Of a stretch of 64,000 nt of DNA, positions 20,045 through 29,688 are shown in pieces. Within the stretch, counting starts at the first letter, position 1. Each line of letters begins with the position of its first letter. The position numbers were made by a program, and so were the translations under genes. The notes under the pieces are model-generated. The model did not search any database, was not told the DNA's origin, and worked only from the letters and a program-made list of their open reading frames with translations. Source of the DNA: Ignavibacteriota bacterium (lineage in GTDB: Bacteria; Bacteroidota; Ignavibacteria; Ignavibacteriales; Ignavibacteriaceae); contig CP053447.1 of the NCBI GenBank assembly GCA_013285425.1, positions 1,618,001 through 1,682,000 of the forward strand, written 5' to 3'.

Positions 20045-21106
20045 TTATTGTTCAATTTCAAAAATATTTACTTTTAATCCTTCAGTGCAGGTTCTGCAGA
20101 TATCATTTCCGTTTCTGTTCAGAAGCACGGATTGTCTGAATTTTTGATATTCATTTGAAGTCCAAATATCAGAAAAACTTTTACCATTTAGAATTCCTAT
20201 TGTATGTTTAGCATCTTTATCAAAGCAGCAAGGAACAACTCTGCCGTCCCAAGTTATCACTGAAGTTCTCCATAAAGCGAAACAATGATTTTTCAATCCA
20301 TTTTTCATTTCAAATGATTCATCGCCAATTTTATATCTTCTGTATTTTGGATTTGATGGTAGAAACTTTATAGCGTTCTGGTAAGATGAGATTTGCATAG
20401 TTTTGAACACTAATTTGTCCACGCCAACATCCTTACAATATCTTTTTACATCTTCAAGTTGATGTTCATTTTGTTTCATCACAATAAATTGAAATTCTAC
20501 AAATGGTCTTTTTTGTTTAAGTTCATCCCGTTTTTTAATCAATAATCTTAAACCTTCATCTGCCTGCTTAAATGTTCCGCCGACTCTGTAATTCTGATAA
20601 CTTTCCTCATCAAGACCATCAACTGAATAAATAAGTTTATCAGGAGCATTAGCAAGAATGCGGTCAATATTTTTTTCATTTATAAAGTGACCGTTAGTAC
20701 TTATGGAAATATAAACATTACAATCTTGTGAATATTTAATCATCTCTGGCAGATTTTTGTTAATGTAAGGTTCGCCTTGAAAAAAAAGCTGAACATAAAA
20801 ACCTTTATTTTTTATTTGATCAATCCAGTTTTTAAAATCATCTGGTTTTAACAGACCAAGCGGTCGGGTTAAAGAACCAAGTCCAGACGGACATTCAGGA
20901 CATTTTAAATTACAATGATTTGTCGGTTCGATTGAATATGAAAGAGGCATTCCCCAAACTATTGGTTTACGGAATAACCTGGATAGATTGAAAGATAATA
21001 TAATGCTCACTGCATTTATCAATCTTTTAAAAGTAAAATATTTAAGAAAATTTATTTCCAGATAATACCTTATTTTTTCTGCTGAGAAAATAATCAAAGC
21101 CTGCAA
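20045..21106 (-). CDS. Radical SAM protein with SPASM domain
   Basis: 353-residue radical S-adenosylmethionine enzyme. The 4Fe-4S motif is Cys65-x3-Cys69-x2-Cys72 in EPTNHCNLKCPECPSG. The C-terminal SPASM region holds further Cys residues (CFALWRTSVITWDGRVVPCC and DICRTCTEG) that would bind auxiliary clusters. SPASM proteins modify peptides or other substrates. Many orphan members stand next to glycan or lipid genes, as here: it is first in a three-gene operon with the UPF0104-type and GT2 genes. No precursor peptide gene is visible near it. Reaction unknown. Confidence 0.85.
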   Translation of the reverse strand: MQALIIFSAEKIRYYLEINFLKYFTFKRLINAVSIILSFNLSRLFRKPIVWGMPLSYSIEPTNHCNLKCPECPSGLGSLTRPLGLLKPDDFKNWIDQIKNKGFYVQLFFQGEPYINKNLPEMIKYSQDCNVYISISTNGHFINEKNIDRILANAPDKLIYSVDGLDEESYQNYRVGGTFKQADEGLRLLIKKRDELKQKRPFVEFQFIVMKQNEHQLEDVKRYCKDVGVDKLVFKTMQISSYQNAIKFLPSNPKYRRYKIGDESFEMKNGLKNHCFALWRTSVITWDGRVVPCCFDKDAKHTIGILNGKSFSDIWTSNEYQKFRQSVLLNRNGNDICRTCTEGLKVNIFEIEQ

Positions 21107-21208
21107 CTGATAAAAGTTTTTAACCGGAGTAATGAGTGTTTTATGATATTGTTAGGCTTATAGCTTTTGATTACTTTTGCCTTTGAAAATTCATTCATTG
21201 AGGCGAAA

Positions 21209-22837
21209 ATGTTCATTAATTTCAGCGAGATACCTAAACATCAGAATTTATTCCTGGATTATCTTTACAGATTTGATAACGTTAAAGAGTTCTATAAGCA
21301 TAATTTCCGGAATAAGGAAAATTTTTCCAGCCTTTTTAAAAGTATCACTGATTCAAAAAAAGACAAACAATTTCAAATCTCGCCAATTATCAAAAATCAA
21401 TATTCTGATTTCAACTCAGTCTCTGAAAAGACTCTAAAAAATATTGACTCGCTTGATATTCCCAAGACTATAGCTATTGTAACCGGACAACAAGTTGGAA
21501 TACTTGGGGGTCCTCTTTATACGGTTTATAAAATACTTACTGCAGTAAGACTTGTAAATCAGCTTAATGAAAGATTTGAAGAGTATAAGTTTGTACCTGT
21601 ATTCTGGCTCGAAGGTGATGATCATGATTTTAATGAAGTCAGGTCAATGAATATTTTTGACACTGAAAATCAAGTTCTTAATATAGGATACAAAACAGAA
21701 ATTGAAGATGATGAAGCTAAGTTAAGTGTTGGTAATATAAGTTTTGATGAATCTATAAACGATTTTTTAAACTCACTGGAAAATTCTTTAAGACAGACTG
21801 ATTTTAAGGAAGGGTTACTGAGTAAACTAAAAATATTTTATGCTCAGGGTAAAACTTTTAAACAAAGTTTTAAGGAGCTTATCTTCTGGCTGTTTGATGA
21901 ATACGGGCTTGTAATTTTTGACCCGCAGGATGCAGCAGTTAAACAATTATTAAAACCAGTCTTCAAAAAAGAAGTAAATAATTTTCAGCAGCATACAGAA
22001 AAATTAATTCAGGTAAGTGCTGATCTTGAAGAATTATATCATGCTCAGGTAAAAGTTAAACCGGTTAATTTGTTTTATCATACTGATGACGGCAGATTTT
22101 CGGTTGAACCCGTTGACGAAATATTCAAACTCAGACGGAAAAGAAAACAATTCACTAAAGAAGAAATATTAAACGAAATTGAAGAACACCCCGAAAGATT
22201 TAGTCCTAATGTTTTATTAAGACCAATTTGTCAGGACTATCTGCTTCCGACAGGATTCTATATTGCCGGACCAAGTGAAATATCGTACTTTGCACAAATA
22301 ACTCCATTATATGATTTCTATAAAATTACAACACCGGTAATTTATCCAAGAACTTCTGTTACTCTTATTGAAAAGAATGTTAATGATGCACTTAATAAAT
22401 ATGATTTAACATTGAAAGATGTTTTTTCAAGTTTAACCGATCTTAAACATAAAGTTATTGCTGGTCTTTCAGAAAACAGTATTGATACCTCATTTATAAA
22501 TGCTGAAAATGACATTGAGTTGATTTTCGATCGCATAAAAGAAAACCTCTTTGCAATTGATAAAACTCTCGTTGATTCGAGTGTAAAGTATAAAGACAGA
22601 GTTATCTCTGTATTTAATGAGTTAAGAAATAAAGCTGTTAAAGCTCAGGAAAGCAAACACGAAACAACTGTAAGACAACTTACGAGGATATCTCATCTTT
22701 TATATCCTAACGAGAATCTTCAGGAACGGGAAATTAACTTTACTTATTTTTACAATAAATATGGAATAGAGTTGATAAAAAAGTTATTCGAAGAAATATC
22801 CATAAACGATTTTGAACATCAGATAATTATTATATAG
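21209..22837 (+). CDS. bshC: Bacillithiol biosynthesis cysteine-adding enzyme BshC
   Basis: Last step of bacillithiol synthesis: adds cysteine to GlcN-malate. The family signature is clear: TIAIVTGQQVGILGGPLYTVYKI and FVPVFWLEGDDHDFNEV in the N-terminal Rossmann part, then a central domain (DYLLPTGFYIAGPSEISYFAQ) and a C-terminal coiled-coil. I chose ATG 21209, which has GAGG 5 nt upstream. An upstream in-frame start at 21167 would add 14 residues and overlap the promoter region. The product is then 542 residues, the usual length. It is divergent from the radical SAM gene and convergent with aroA, 15 bp away. bshA and bshB are not in this window. Confidence 0.93.
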   Translation: MFINFSEIPKHQNLFLDYLYRFDNVKEFYKHNFRNKENFSSLFKSITDSKKDKQFQISPIIKNQYSDFNSVSEKTLKNIDSLDIPKTIAIVTGQQVGILGGPLYTVYKILTAVRLVNQLNERFEEYKFVPVFWLEGDDHDFNEVRSMNIFDTENQVLNIGYKTEIEDDEAKLSVGNISFDESINDFLNSLENSLRQTDFKEGLLSKLKIFYAQGKTFKQSFKELIFWLFDEYGLVIFDPQDAAVKQLLKPVFKKEVNNFQQHTEKLIQVSADLEELYHAQVKVKPVNLFYHTDDGRFSVEPVDEIFKLRRKRKQFTKEEILNEIEEHPERFSPNVLLRPICQDYLLPTGFYIAGPSEISYFAQITPLYDFYKITTPVIYPRTSVTLIEKNVNDALNKYDLTLKDVFSSLTDLKHKVIAGLSENSIDTSFINAENDIELIFDRIKENLFAIDKTLVDSSVKYKDRVISVFNELRNKAVKAQESKHETTVRQLTRISHLLYPNENLQEREINFTYFYNKYGIELIKKLFEEISINDFEHQIIII

Positions 22838-22852
22838 GGACCTCTGAAAAAA

Positions 22853-24133
22853 TTATTGAACTATTGAGTTGATCTGTTCTTCAAATTTTGGATTTGAAAT
22901 ATTTACACATTCAAAATCATTTACTTCTCCCCCGTTTTCAGAAAGCATACTTAAAATTGCAAATGCCATTGCAATTCTATGATCCTTAAAACTTTCAAAA
23001 GTTAAAAATGATTTCCTGATTCTGCCAGATACTATAAATCCATCATCAAATTCTTCAACCTCTAATCCCAGTAAATTAAGATTATAACAAAGAGATTTAA
23101 TTCTATCAGACTCTTTTACCCTTAGTTCTTTTGCATTCCTGATTTCAAAATCTCCTTCTGCAAATATTCCGGCGATAGTAAGTATTGGAATTTCATCAAT
23201 AATATTTGGAATTATCTCTGAAGAGATAATAATATTTTTCAGAACTGATGATTTAACAATAACATTCCCATACGGTTCATTACTAGAATACTTAATATCC
23301 TCATACTTAATATCAGCACCCATCAGCCTTAATACTTCAATGAACCCTGTTCTTGTCGGATTAAGTGAAACACTATTAATTTTAAGTTCAGAATCAGGTG
23401 TAAGCAAAGTTAAAACAATATGAAATGCAGAAGTAGAAATATCACCAGGCACAAAATATTCGTTAGCAGTTGGATAATATTTTAATGAGGATGAAGAAAC
23501 AATTTTTTCATTTTCAGTTTTTACCTGTAATCCAAGCATCAGCTCAGTATGATTTCTCGTTCTTTCATTTTCAATAACTTCAGTTTCATCTTCCAAATGT
23601 AAACCAGCGATTAAGATTGCACTTTTTACCTGAGCACTTGCAACCGGCATTTCATAAGTTATATTCATTATTTTTTTTGCAGGTGTAATATTAAAAGGCA
23701 GTGTATAACTTTCGTTAGTTATAAATTTAGCTCCCATTTTCTTTAGCGGTTCTATAACACGTTTCATCGGTCTTTTGGAAAGAGATTCATCACCAACTAA
23801 TTCAGAAGAAAATTTTTGTACCGCCAAAAGACCTGAAACTAATCTTGCGGTAGTTCCTGAATTTCCGCAGAATAATTCTGAAGAAGGAGCTTCAAATCCC
23901 TTATAACCAACACCGTTAATAACAACACTCCTGTTTTTTGTTAATACTCCTGCTCCAAGATTATGCATTAAAACCAGTGTTGAAATTACATCGTGACCCT
24001 GTGATAGATTTGCAATTGATGATTTTCCTGATGCCATTGCAGAAAATATAATTGCCCTGTGTGATATCGATTTATCACCTGTCAGGTTTAATTCCCCTTT
24101 TACTGATTTAACTTTTGAGAAATTTTTAATCAA
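22853..24133 (-). CDS. aroA: 3-phosphoshikimate 1-carboxyvinyltransferase (EPSP synthase)
   Basis: Sixth step of the shikimate pathway: PEP plus shikimate-3-phosphate to EPSP. The 426-residue sequence has the family landmarks: GDKSISHRAIIFSAMASG near residue 19, LFCGNSGTTARL near 86, SKRPMKRVIEPL near 119, and the C-terminal VKESDRIKSL and DHRIAMAFAIL. The length is normal. It is preceded with no gap by the trmH-like gene (stop at 24134), so they are co-transcribed. The stop lies 15 bp from the convergent bshC stop, with no clear terminator between. Confidence 0.96.
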   Translation of the reverse strand: MIKNFSKVKSVKGELNLTGDKSISHRAIIFSAMASGKSSIANLSQGHDVISTLVLMHNLGAGVLTKNRSVVINGVGYKGFEAPSSELFCGNSGTTARLVSGLLAVQKFSSELVGDESLSKRPMKRVIEPLKKMGAKFITNESYTLPFNITPAKKIMNITYEMPVASAQVKSAILIAGLHLEDETEVIENERTRNHTELMLGLQVKTENEKIVSSSSLKYYPTANEYFVPGDISTSAFHIVLTLLTPDSELKINSVSLNPTRTGFIEVLRLMGADIKYEDIKYSSNEPYGNVIVKSSVLKNIIISSEIIPNIIDEIPILTIAGIFAEGDFEIRNAKELRVKESDRIKSLCYNLNLLGLEVEEFDDGFIVSGRIRKSFLTFESFKDHRIAMAFAILSMLSENGGEVNDFECVNISNPKFEEQINSIVQ

Positions 24134-24724
24134 TTATTTTGCGCACCATTCATCAATTATTTTTTCCAAAGCAGCATTATCCAATTCACTTTTTTTATAC
24201 ATTCCTTTATTTAATCTCTGCCTCATTGCTTCATAAAGAATTACTGCAGCTGCAACAGAAACATTCAGACTTTGCACCATCCCAAACTGCGGAATTAAAA
24301 AAACATCGTCAGCATATTTTGCAGCTTCTTCGGAAACACCGCGATGTTCGTTACCAACAACAATTGCAGCTTTTTTTGTTAAATCAAGTTCATAAAGTTT
24401 TTTAGAATGCTCTGTTAATGATGAAGCATATATTTTAAATCCATTATTACGCAATTCAGAATAGCATTTATCAACAGTTTTGAATTTTTCTTTTTCTACC
24501 CATTTAAAAGCTGATGCGGAAGATTTTTTGCCAATTTTCGGAAAGGTTTCAAAATTATAAATCAAATTAACTTTGGGAATTCCAACTGCATCGCAAGTTC
24601 TGAAAATCGCTGAAACATTGTGAGGATCGTGAATATTTTCAAGCACAACGGTTAACGAATGCTGCCGGGATTTAATAACCCGTGTAATTTTTTCAATTCG
24701 CTTTTCAGTCTTGTTATTTCTCAC
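24134..24724 (-). CDS. TrmH/SpoU-family RNA 2'-O-methyltransferase
   Basis: 196-residue SPOUT-fold RNA methyltransferase. The three motifs are present: NIHDPHNVSAIFRTCDAVGI (motif 1, with the catalytic Asn/Arg), AAIVVGNEHRGVSEE (motif 2), and IPQFGMVQSLNVSVAAAVILYE (motif 3, which forms the SAM-binding knot). The short length without an N-terminal L30e-like extension and the C-terminal basic tail resemble TrmH (tRNA Gm18), but a different tRNA or rRNA target is possible. It is 5 bp from the small HicB-like gene upstream and directly abuts aroA. Confidence 0.88.
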   Translation of the reverse strand: MRNNKTEKRIEKITRVIKSRQHSLTVVLENIHDPHNVSAIFRTCDAVGIPKVNLIYNFETFPKIGKKSSASAFKWVEKEKFKTVDKCYSELRNNGFKIYASSLTEHSKKLYELDLTKKAAIVVGNEHRGVSEEAAKYADDVFLIPQFGMVQSLNVSVAAAVILYEAMRQRLNKGMYKKSELDNAALEKIIDEWCAK

Positions 24725-24729
24725 AAAAT

Positions 24730-24951
24730 TTATTTATCAAAAATAAGTTTATAAATAATCCTGTTATCTTCTTTCCTTGCACGATCAATCTTTAGTTGTT
24801 TAACTGGAACCTGCAAATAAAATGAACTTAACTCAATTATTTTCTCAATAACTGTATCTTCATCGTGAGCCCAGCTTTCACAACCTTTAATAGAAGGAAT
24901 TTCTGCAGTATAACCATCATTCGTCTTTGTTACAACTAAATCTATAACCAT
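24730..24951 (-). CDS. Small HicB-like protein without a HicA partner
   Basis: 73 residues. MVIDLVVTKTNDGYTAEIPSIKGCESWAHDEDTVIEKI has the partial RNase-H-like HicB fold: a beta hairpin, then the P-x-x-xGC-x-x-x-G/A region, then a helix. A C-terminal basic part follows (DRARKEDNRIIYKLIFDK) and no helix-turn-helix. No HicA toxin gene lies beside it. It is 5 bp upstream of the trmH-like gene and so seems part of a housekeeping operon, not a toxin-antitoxin pair. Role unknown. Confidence 0.6.
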   Translation of the reverse strand: MVIDLVVTKTNDGYTAEIPSIKGCESWAHDEDTVIEKIIELSSFYLQVPVKQLKIDRARKEDNRIIYKLIFDK

Positions 24952-25057
24952 TAAGTATAATCTATATTATTATAAAGCCATTGCGAGTAAAACAAAGCAA
25001 TCTAAAATAAAACAGAGTTCTTCTCCTGATAAATCGGGATGGCAAAGTCAACTGATT

Positions 25058-25831
25058 CTAATAATTACTTTCGGACTTTTGACCTGAAATAATTTTAATT
25101 CCAGCACTAGCTCCTAACCTGTTCGCACCGGCATTTATCATAGCCACAGCATCTTCATACGAACGAATTCCGCCGGCAGCTTTAACTTTGTGCTTATCTC
25201 CAACAACAAATTTCATCAAAGCAACATCACGGATTGTTGCTCCTGCTTTGGAAAATCCAGTTGATGTTTTAACAAAATCTAGTCCTGCTTCCTTTGCCAT
25301 CAAACAAGCAGCAACTTTTTCCTGATCTGTAAGCAGACAAGTTTCAAGTATAACTTTAGAAGTGCATAAATGTTTTTTAGAAAGATCTGCAATTGATTTT
25401 AAATCATTAAACACATAATCGTAATCTTTATCTTTCAATCTTCCGATATTGATTACCATATCAAGTTCCTCAGCACCATTTTTTATTGCTTCCTCTGCTT
25501 CAAAAAACTTAGACTGAGTTGTTGTTGCACCAAGCGGAAATCCAATAACTGTACATACTTTAACATTTGAAGATTTAAGAAGATCAAAACAAGTCGAAAC
25601 GTAGGATGGATTTACACAAACCGAAGCAAAATTATGCTGAATCGCTTCTTTACAGAGCTGATTAATTTCAGATAAAACTGCTTCAGGTTTAAGCAAAGTA
25701 TGATCGATCATTCCAGCCAATTCTTTTTTATCAACCTCTGTTTTTTCTTTCATAAATGATTTTTCAAAATCAGTAAAATCATTTAATATCTTTTTAATAC
25801 TATTTTCTGACAGCAGATCTTTTAAACTCAT
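25058..25831 (-). CDS. deoC: Deoxyribose-phosphate aldolase
   Basis: Cleaves 2-deoxyribose-5-phosphate to acetaldehyde and glyceraldehyde-3-phosphate in nucleoside salvage. The 257-residue TIM-barrel has [10 protein letters not shown] near residue 43, [22 protein letters not shown], the Schiff-base Lys region [15 protein letters not shown] near 182, and [13 protein letters not shown] near 214. The N-terminus is about 35 residues longer than the shortest DeoC proteins. Its ATG overlaps the folD stop by 4 bp (ATGA), so it is translated in a folD-deoC operon. Confidence 0.95.
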   Translation of the reverse strand: MSLKDLLSENSIKKILNDFTDFEKSFMKEKTEVDKKELAGMIDHTLLKPEAVLSEINQLCKEAIQHNFASVCVNPSYVSTCFDLLKSSNVKVCTVIGFPLGATTTQSKFFEAEEAIKNGAEELDMVINIGRLKDKDYDYVFNDLKSIADLSKKHLCTSKVILETCLLTDQEKVAACLMAKEAGLDFVKTSTGFSKAGATIRDVALMKFVVGDKHKVKAAGGIRSYEDAVAMINAGANRLGASAGIKIISGQKSESNY

Positions 25832-26709
25832 TTTTCACCGTAAAGATTATAAGCTTTAAAAGTATTACTTAATAACATAGCAATTGTCATTGGTCCAACT
25901 CCTCCTGGAACAGGAGTAATGTATGAAGATTTTTTTGAAACATTTTCAAAATCAACATCACCAACAATTCTATAACCTTTTGATTTAGACGGATCATCAA
26001 TCCTGTTTATTCCAACATCAACCACAACAACTCCTTCTTTTACCATATCTGCTTTTATCATTTCAGCTTTTCCAATCGCCGCAATTAAAATATCAGCTTG
26101 CTTTGTATAATAAGAAATATCTTTTGCAGCAGAATGAACAATAGTAACAATGGAATTCGCTCCTTCAGCTTTTTGCAGCATAATGTTTGCGATTGGTTTC
26201 CCGACAATGTTACTTCTTCCAACAACAACAACGTGTTTGCCTTTTGTTTCAATGTTATAACGGATTAGTAATTCCTGAATACCAGCCGGAGTGCAGGATG
26301 CAGAAGTATCTTTTCCGATTACAAGATTCCCAACTGAGATCGGATGAAATCCATCAACATCTTTTTTAGATGAAATAGTCTCAATTATTTTATCTTCATT
26401 TATATGTTTTGGTAAAGGAAGCTGAACTAAGATTCCATGAAAATCATTATTCCCGTTATATGATTTAATCAATTCAAGCAGTTTTTCTTCTGAAATATCT
26501 GCAGGTAGTTTTTCTGTTTTTGTCCGCATTCCGATTTCTTCGCAGGCTTTCCCCTTACTTGATACGTAAATATGAGAAGCAGGATCATCGCCAACAATTA
26601 TGGCAACTAAACCGGGAATATTTTTACCTTCAGCTTTTAATTTAGATACTTTTTCTTTTAGTTCATTGCGGATATCAGCCGCAACTTTCTTTCCGTCAAT
26701 TAAATTCAT
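25828..26709 (-). CDS. folD: Bifunctional methylenetetrahydrofolate dehydrogenase/cyclohydrolase
   Basis: Converts 5,10-methylene-THF through methenyl-THF to 10-formyl-THF for purine and formyl-Met synthesis. It is 293 residues with the family motifs [22 protein letters not shown] near residue 41 (including the catalytic Lys and Tyr), VQLPLPKHI, and the nucleotide-binding [17 protein letters not shown] near 161. The C-terminal [15 protein letters not shown] is also present. A GGGAGAG SD precedes the ATG. It is upstream of deoC with a 4-bp overlap. Confidence 0.96.
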   Translation of the reverse strand: MNLIDGKKVAADIRNELKEKVSKLKAEGKNIPGLVAIIVGDDPASHIYVSSKGKACEEIGMRTKTEKLPADISEEKLLELIKSYNGNNDFHGILVQLPLPKHINEDKIIETISSKKDVDGFHPISVGNLVIGKDTSASCTPAGIQELLIRYNIETKGKHVVVVGRSNIVGKPIANIMLQKAEGANSIVTIVHSAAKDISYYTKQADILIAAIGKAEMIKADMVKEGVVVVDVGINRIDDPSKSKGYRIVGDVDFENVSKKSSYITPVPGGVGPMTIAMLLSNTFKAYNLYGEK

Positions 26710-27028
26710 TTTCTCTCCCTTTAATATTTGATATTATAATCTTTCATTAGCTGGCTCAATATTTTATCATCATTTATTTCATTATAAAATTGATTTGAAA
26801 TCTGCCAGCTGTTTTTGTTCTTACTTTAATTTTATAACCTTCTAAAAAGTTATTTTATATTAAACAAGATTATTACCAAAATCAAAACATACACTTCAAT
26901 ATTATAAAACCTGCTGAAAATCTATTCTGACATTTCCTGCACAAATAAATTTTGATTCACTTATTGCATTGCTCTCTCTGTACAATTTCCGTCAACTTCT
27001 TTATCATCCTCTTAGCATTCAAGCATCA
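26710..27028. other. Intergenic region between ymdB-like and folD
   Basis: 319 bp, AT-rich. The folD promoter is expected here on the minus strand. Short open stretches exist (about 33 codons ending near 26729) but none has a plausible start. No RNA or repeat was recognised. Confidence 0.4.
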
Positions 27029-27865
27029 TCAATTCAGTGCAGTAGATGATTCAGCATCTTTATTAAGGGTTAATTTATCAAACTCCGGGAAAAAAATCCT
27101 TTCAAGTTCTGAAGTCTTCCCTGTTTCTGTATCTACTTTAAAAAACAACCCTGCAAGATGAATATTATCTTTTGCTGTTTCATATTTTTGAGGTGTTGCA
27201 AATAAAAATCTGTTAACTGCTGCAGTTGATTTCATACCAATAACTGAATCATAAGGGCCGGTCATTCCGACATCGGTAATATATCCTGTTCCGTTTGGTA
27301 AAATTCTTTCATCAGAAGTTTGAATATGTGTATGGGTACCTATCAGCATACTTACTTTACCATCGAGATAATGAGCCATAGCCATTTTTTCGGCAGTAGC
27401 TTCTGCGTGAAAATCTACAATTACAATTTTTGTTTCCTGCTTTAATTTTGTCAATATCCAGTCCATCGATCTGAACGGACAATCAATCGGAGTCATAAAA
27501 GTTCTGCCTTGCAGATTTACAACAGCTATTTTTTTTCCATTTACTTCACCGATATAATATCCGTTTCCGTGGGTACCCTTTGGATAATTTAACGGACGGA
27601 GTGAACGCGGTTCGGCTTTAAGATAATCCTGCGATTGATGTTTATCCCAGGTATGATTACCGCCAGTAATCACATTAACACCGATATTAAAAAGTCTTTG
27701 ACCTTCTTTATCAGTGCAGCCCTTTCCGTCAGATGCATTTTCTCCGTTTACAATTACAAAATCAGTTTTATATTTTTGGATTAAACTTGGGAGCCAGGTT
27801 TGCACAATATCCATTCCCGGCTGACCGATGATATCACCAACAAAAAGAATATTGATTGAAGACAT
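27029..27865 (-). CDS. YmdB-family metallophosphoesterase
   Basis: 278-residue TIGR00282-type calcineurin-like phosphoesterase. In Bacillus, YmdB hydrolyses 2',3'-cyclic nucleotides and affects RNA turnover and biofilm formation. The di-metal motifs are INILFVGDIIGQPG, VIVNGENASDG, TGGNHTWDKH, VDFHAEATAEKMAMAHYLDG and IGTHTHIQTSD. No signal peptide is present, so it acts in the cytoplasm. It is divergent from the exonuclease-UvrC gene and upstream of folD with 319 bp between. Confidence 0.88.
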   Translation of the reverse strand: MSSINILFVGDIIGQPGMDIVQTWLPSLIQKYKTDFVIVNGENASDGKGCTDKEGQRLFNIGVNVITGGNHTWDKHQSQDYLKAEPRSLRPLNYPKGTHGNGYYIGEVNGKKIAVVNLQGRTFMTPIDCPFRSMDWILTKLKQETKIVIVDFHAEATAEKMAMAHYLDGKVSMLIGTHTHIQTSDERILPNGTGYITDVGMTGPYDSVIGMKSTAAVNRFLFATPQKYETAKDNIHLAGLFFKVDTETGKTSELERIFFPEFDKLTLNKDAESSTALN

Positions 27866-27962
27866 GTTTTCCTAAATTGTTTTAAGAAATATATCCAAAA
27901 TGAGAGTAATTGAGAAATGAAGTTTGCTTTGATTGATTGAGCAGTTTAATATAGATTTAAGT

Positions 27963-29684
27963 ATGCAATACGATAATATTTTATCAACACCGTTAGAAAA
28001 AGCTTCCTTTAGCGTACTGGACGTTGAGACCACCGGTTTATCTGCAAATAAAAACCGCGTTATTGAAATAGCTATCGTAAAAATTGAAAAGCTGAAGATT
28101 ACAGATAAGCTGCATTACTTAATTAATCCGCAAACCTACATACCAGCGTTTATTACATCTCTGACAGGAATTGATAATGATGATGTTATTGGTGCACCGG
28201 TATTTTCCGAAGTTGTTGACGAAATTTTAAATTTTATTGATAACACTGTTTTAACTGCTCATAATTTTTCATTCGATTCATCATTCCTTAATACTGAGTT
28301 CATGTTAAGCGGAAGAGAATTTATCAGTGATGAATCCTGCTGCACATTAAAACTTGCAAGAAACATTTATCCGGATTTAAAAAGTAAATCTCTCTCTTCA
28401 GTGGCTGATTTTCTGAATCTCAGAAATAAAAATGCTCATAGAGCGCTTGGTGATGCAGAAATAACTGCAAAAGTACTCTTAAAAATGATTAGAGAACTTC
28501 AGGATAAAGATAAAATTAAAACTGTTGCCGAATTATTGAGTTATCAAAAAGGATATCAGCATAATTATTTAACTAATGTGAAAGAGGAATTACAGGGAGA
28601 TTATTTATCACTGCCAAATGCACCGGGAATTTATTATTTCACAAATAAAAAAGATGAGATAATATATGTGGGAAAAGCTAAGTCAATCAGAGACCGTGTT
28701 AAAAGTTATTTCTCGCCTTCTGCTTTAAAAAAAGCTCAGAAAATTGTTAAACAGGCAGCGAGATTAAAGCATATAATAACCAATACTGAGTTAACTGCAT
28801 TATTAACCGAAGCCGAAACAATAAAAATACTTGAACCAAAGCATAATGCTCAGTTAAAATTATTCGGTAACAAATATTTTTTAAGAATAAACAAAACACA
28901 TAAATATCCTAATCTGGAATTGACAAATCATTTTGATTTTGATGGCAATGATTATTTTGGACTGTTCATATCCCGCAAAAAAGCAGCAGAAACACTTGAG
29001 TTCATAAACAAGTCTTTTGCATTAAGAGAATGTTCCGATAAGGATTTTAAGAAAAATAAAACCTGCTTCCTTTACGATATTCACAGATGTACCGGTGCTT
29101 GTGAAAATGATAATTATGCTGATTATAAAAATGAACTGGAAAAAGTATATGATTTTCTTTATGGGAAAAATCAATTTGTACTTGACAGACTATTAAACAA
29201 AATGAAGGAATACTCAGTCAAACAAAAATATGAACATGCAGCCGGGATTAAAGAATTAGTTGATTTCATTCTTAATCAAACTCATAAATCATCAATACTT
29301 GCTGAACCTGTAAATAAAGCAAAAGTATTGTTCGAAGTAATTTCAAGAATTGAAAATGATTTTGTGTTAATGATTGAAGGTAAAATTTATATAAGAAATT
29401 ATCTGCACGATAAAGATAATAAATTCGATCAGGCATTGGATGAATTTTATAATAATACTATAAACCTAAAATCTAATCCAACCGATGAAGACTTTGAGAA
29501 AATGAAAATAACCCTCAACTGGTTAATAAAAAACCGTAATCAGGTAAGGATTTATTATCTAAAAGATTATAACTCAAAAGAAGAATTATTTAGAAACGTA
29601 AGCCAGAATTCTGATAAAATTTCTTCTGAAGATGAAAAGTCAATTCAGATTAAAAAAGACCCAACATACGATTACGATTTTTAA
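27963..29684 (+). CDS. DnaQ-like 3'-5' exonuclease fused to a UvrC-type GIY-YIG nuclease
   Basis: About 573 residues in two parts. Part one (about 15-190) is a DEDDh exonuclease: FSVLDVETTG, a TAHNFSFDSSFL region and the HRALGDAEITAKVL end motif. Part two (about 215-450) starts with GIYYFTNKKDEIIYVGKAKSIRDRVKSYF, the GIY-YIG nuclease of UvrC and Cho. It is followed by a UvrC-like Cys cluster (CFLYDIHRCTGAC) and a UVR-like KQKYEHAAGIKE helix. The UvrC RNase-H and HhH domains are missing, so this is not the housekeeping UvrC. This domain order is known from DinG/PolC-epsilon-type/Cho-like fusions in several phyla. A role in DNA repair or 3' incision is inferred. The start is uncertain; TTG 27933 is the other option. 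Confidence 0.85.
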   Translation: MQYDNILSTPLEKASFSVLDVETTGLSANKNRVIEIAIVKIEKLKITDKLHYLINPQTYIPAFITSLTGIDNDDVIGAPVFSEVVDEILNFIDNTVLTAHNFSFDSSFLNTEFMLSGREFISDESCCTLKLARNIYPDLKSKSLSSVADFLNLRNKNAHRALGDAEITAKVLLKMIRELQDKDKIKTVAELLSYQKGYQHNYLTNVKEELQGDYLSLPNAPGIYYFTNKKDEIIYVGKAKSIRDRVKSYFSPSALKKAQKIVKQAARLKHIITNTELTALLTEAETIKILEPKHNAQLKLFGNKYFLRINKTHKYPNLELTNHFDFDGNDYFGLFISRKKAAETLEFINKSFALRECSDKDFKKNKTCFLYDIHRCTGACENDNYADYKNELEKVYDFLYGKNQFVLDRLLNKMKEYSVKQKYEHAAGIKELVDFILNQTHKSSILAEPVNKAKVLFEVISRIENDFVLMIEGKIYIRNYLHDKDNKFDQALDEFYNNTINLKSNPTDEDFEKMKITLNWLIKNRNQVRIYYLKDYNSKEELFRNVSQNSDKISSEDEKSIQIKKDPTYDYDF

Positions 29685-29688
29685 CAAT

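Noticed and set aside
24952..25057. ATTGCGAG...AAGCAATC-like text, recalling widespread bacterial palindromic repeats
   Set aside because: Only a degenerate single copy. It may be a decayed element but is too weak to annotate. A similar trace occurs near 31845-31911.
26710..27028. Short open stretches that look protein-like between ymdB-like and folD
   Set aside because: They lack start codons at sensible places, are broken by stops in adjacent frames, and match no family I know.
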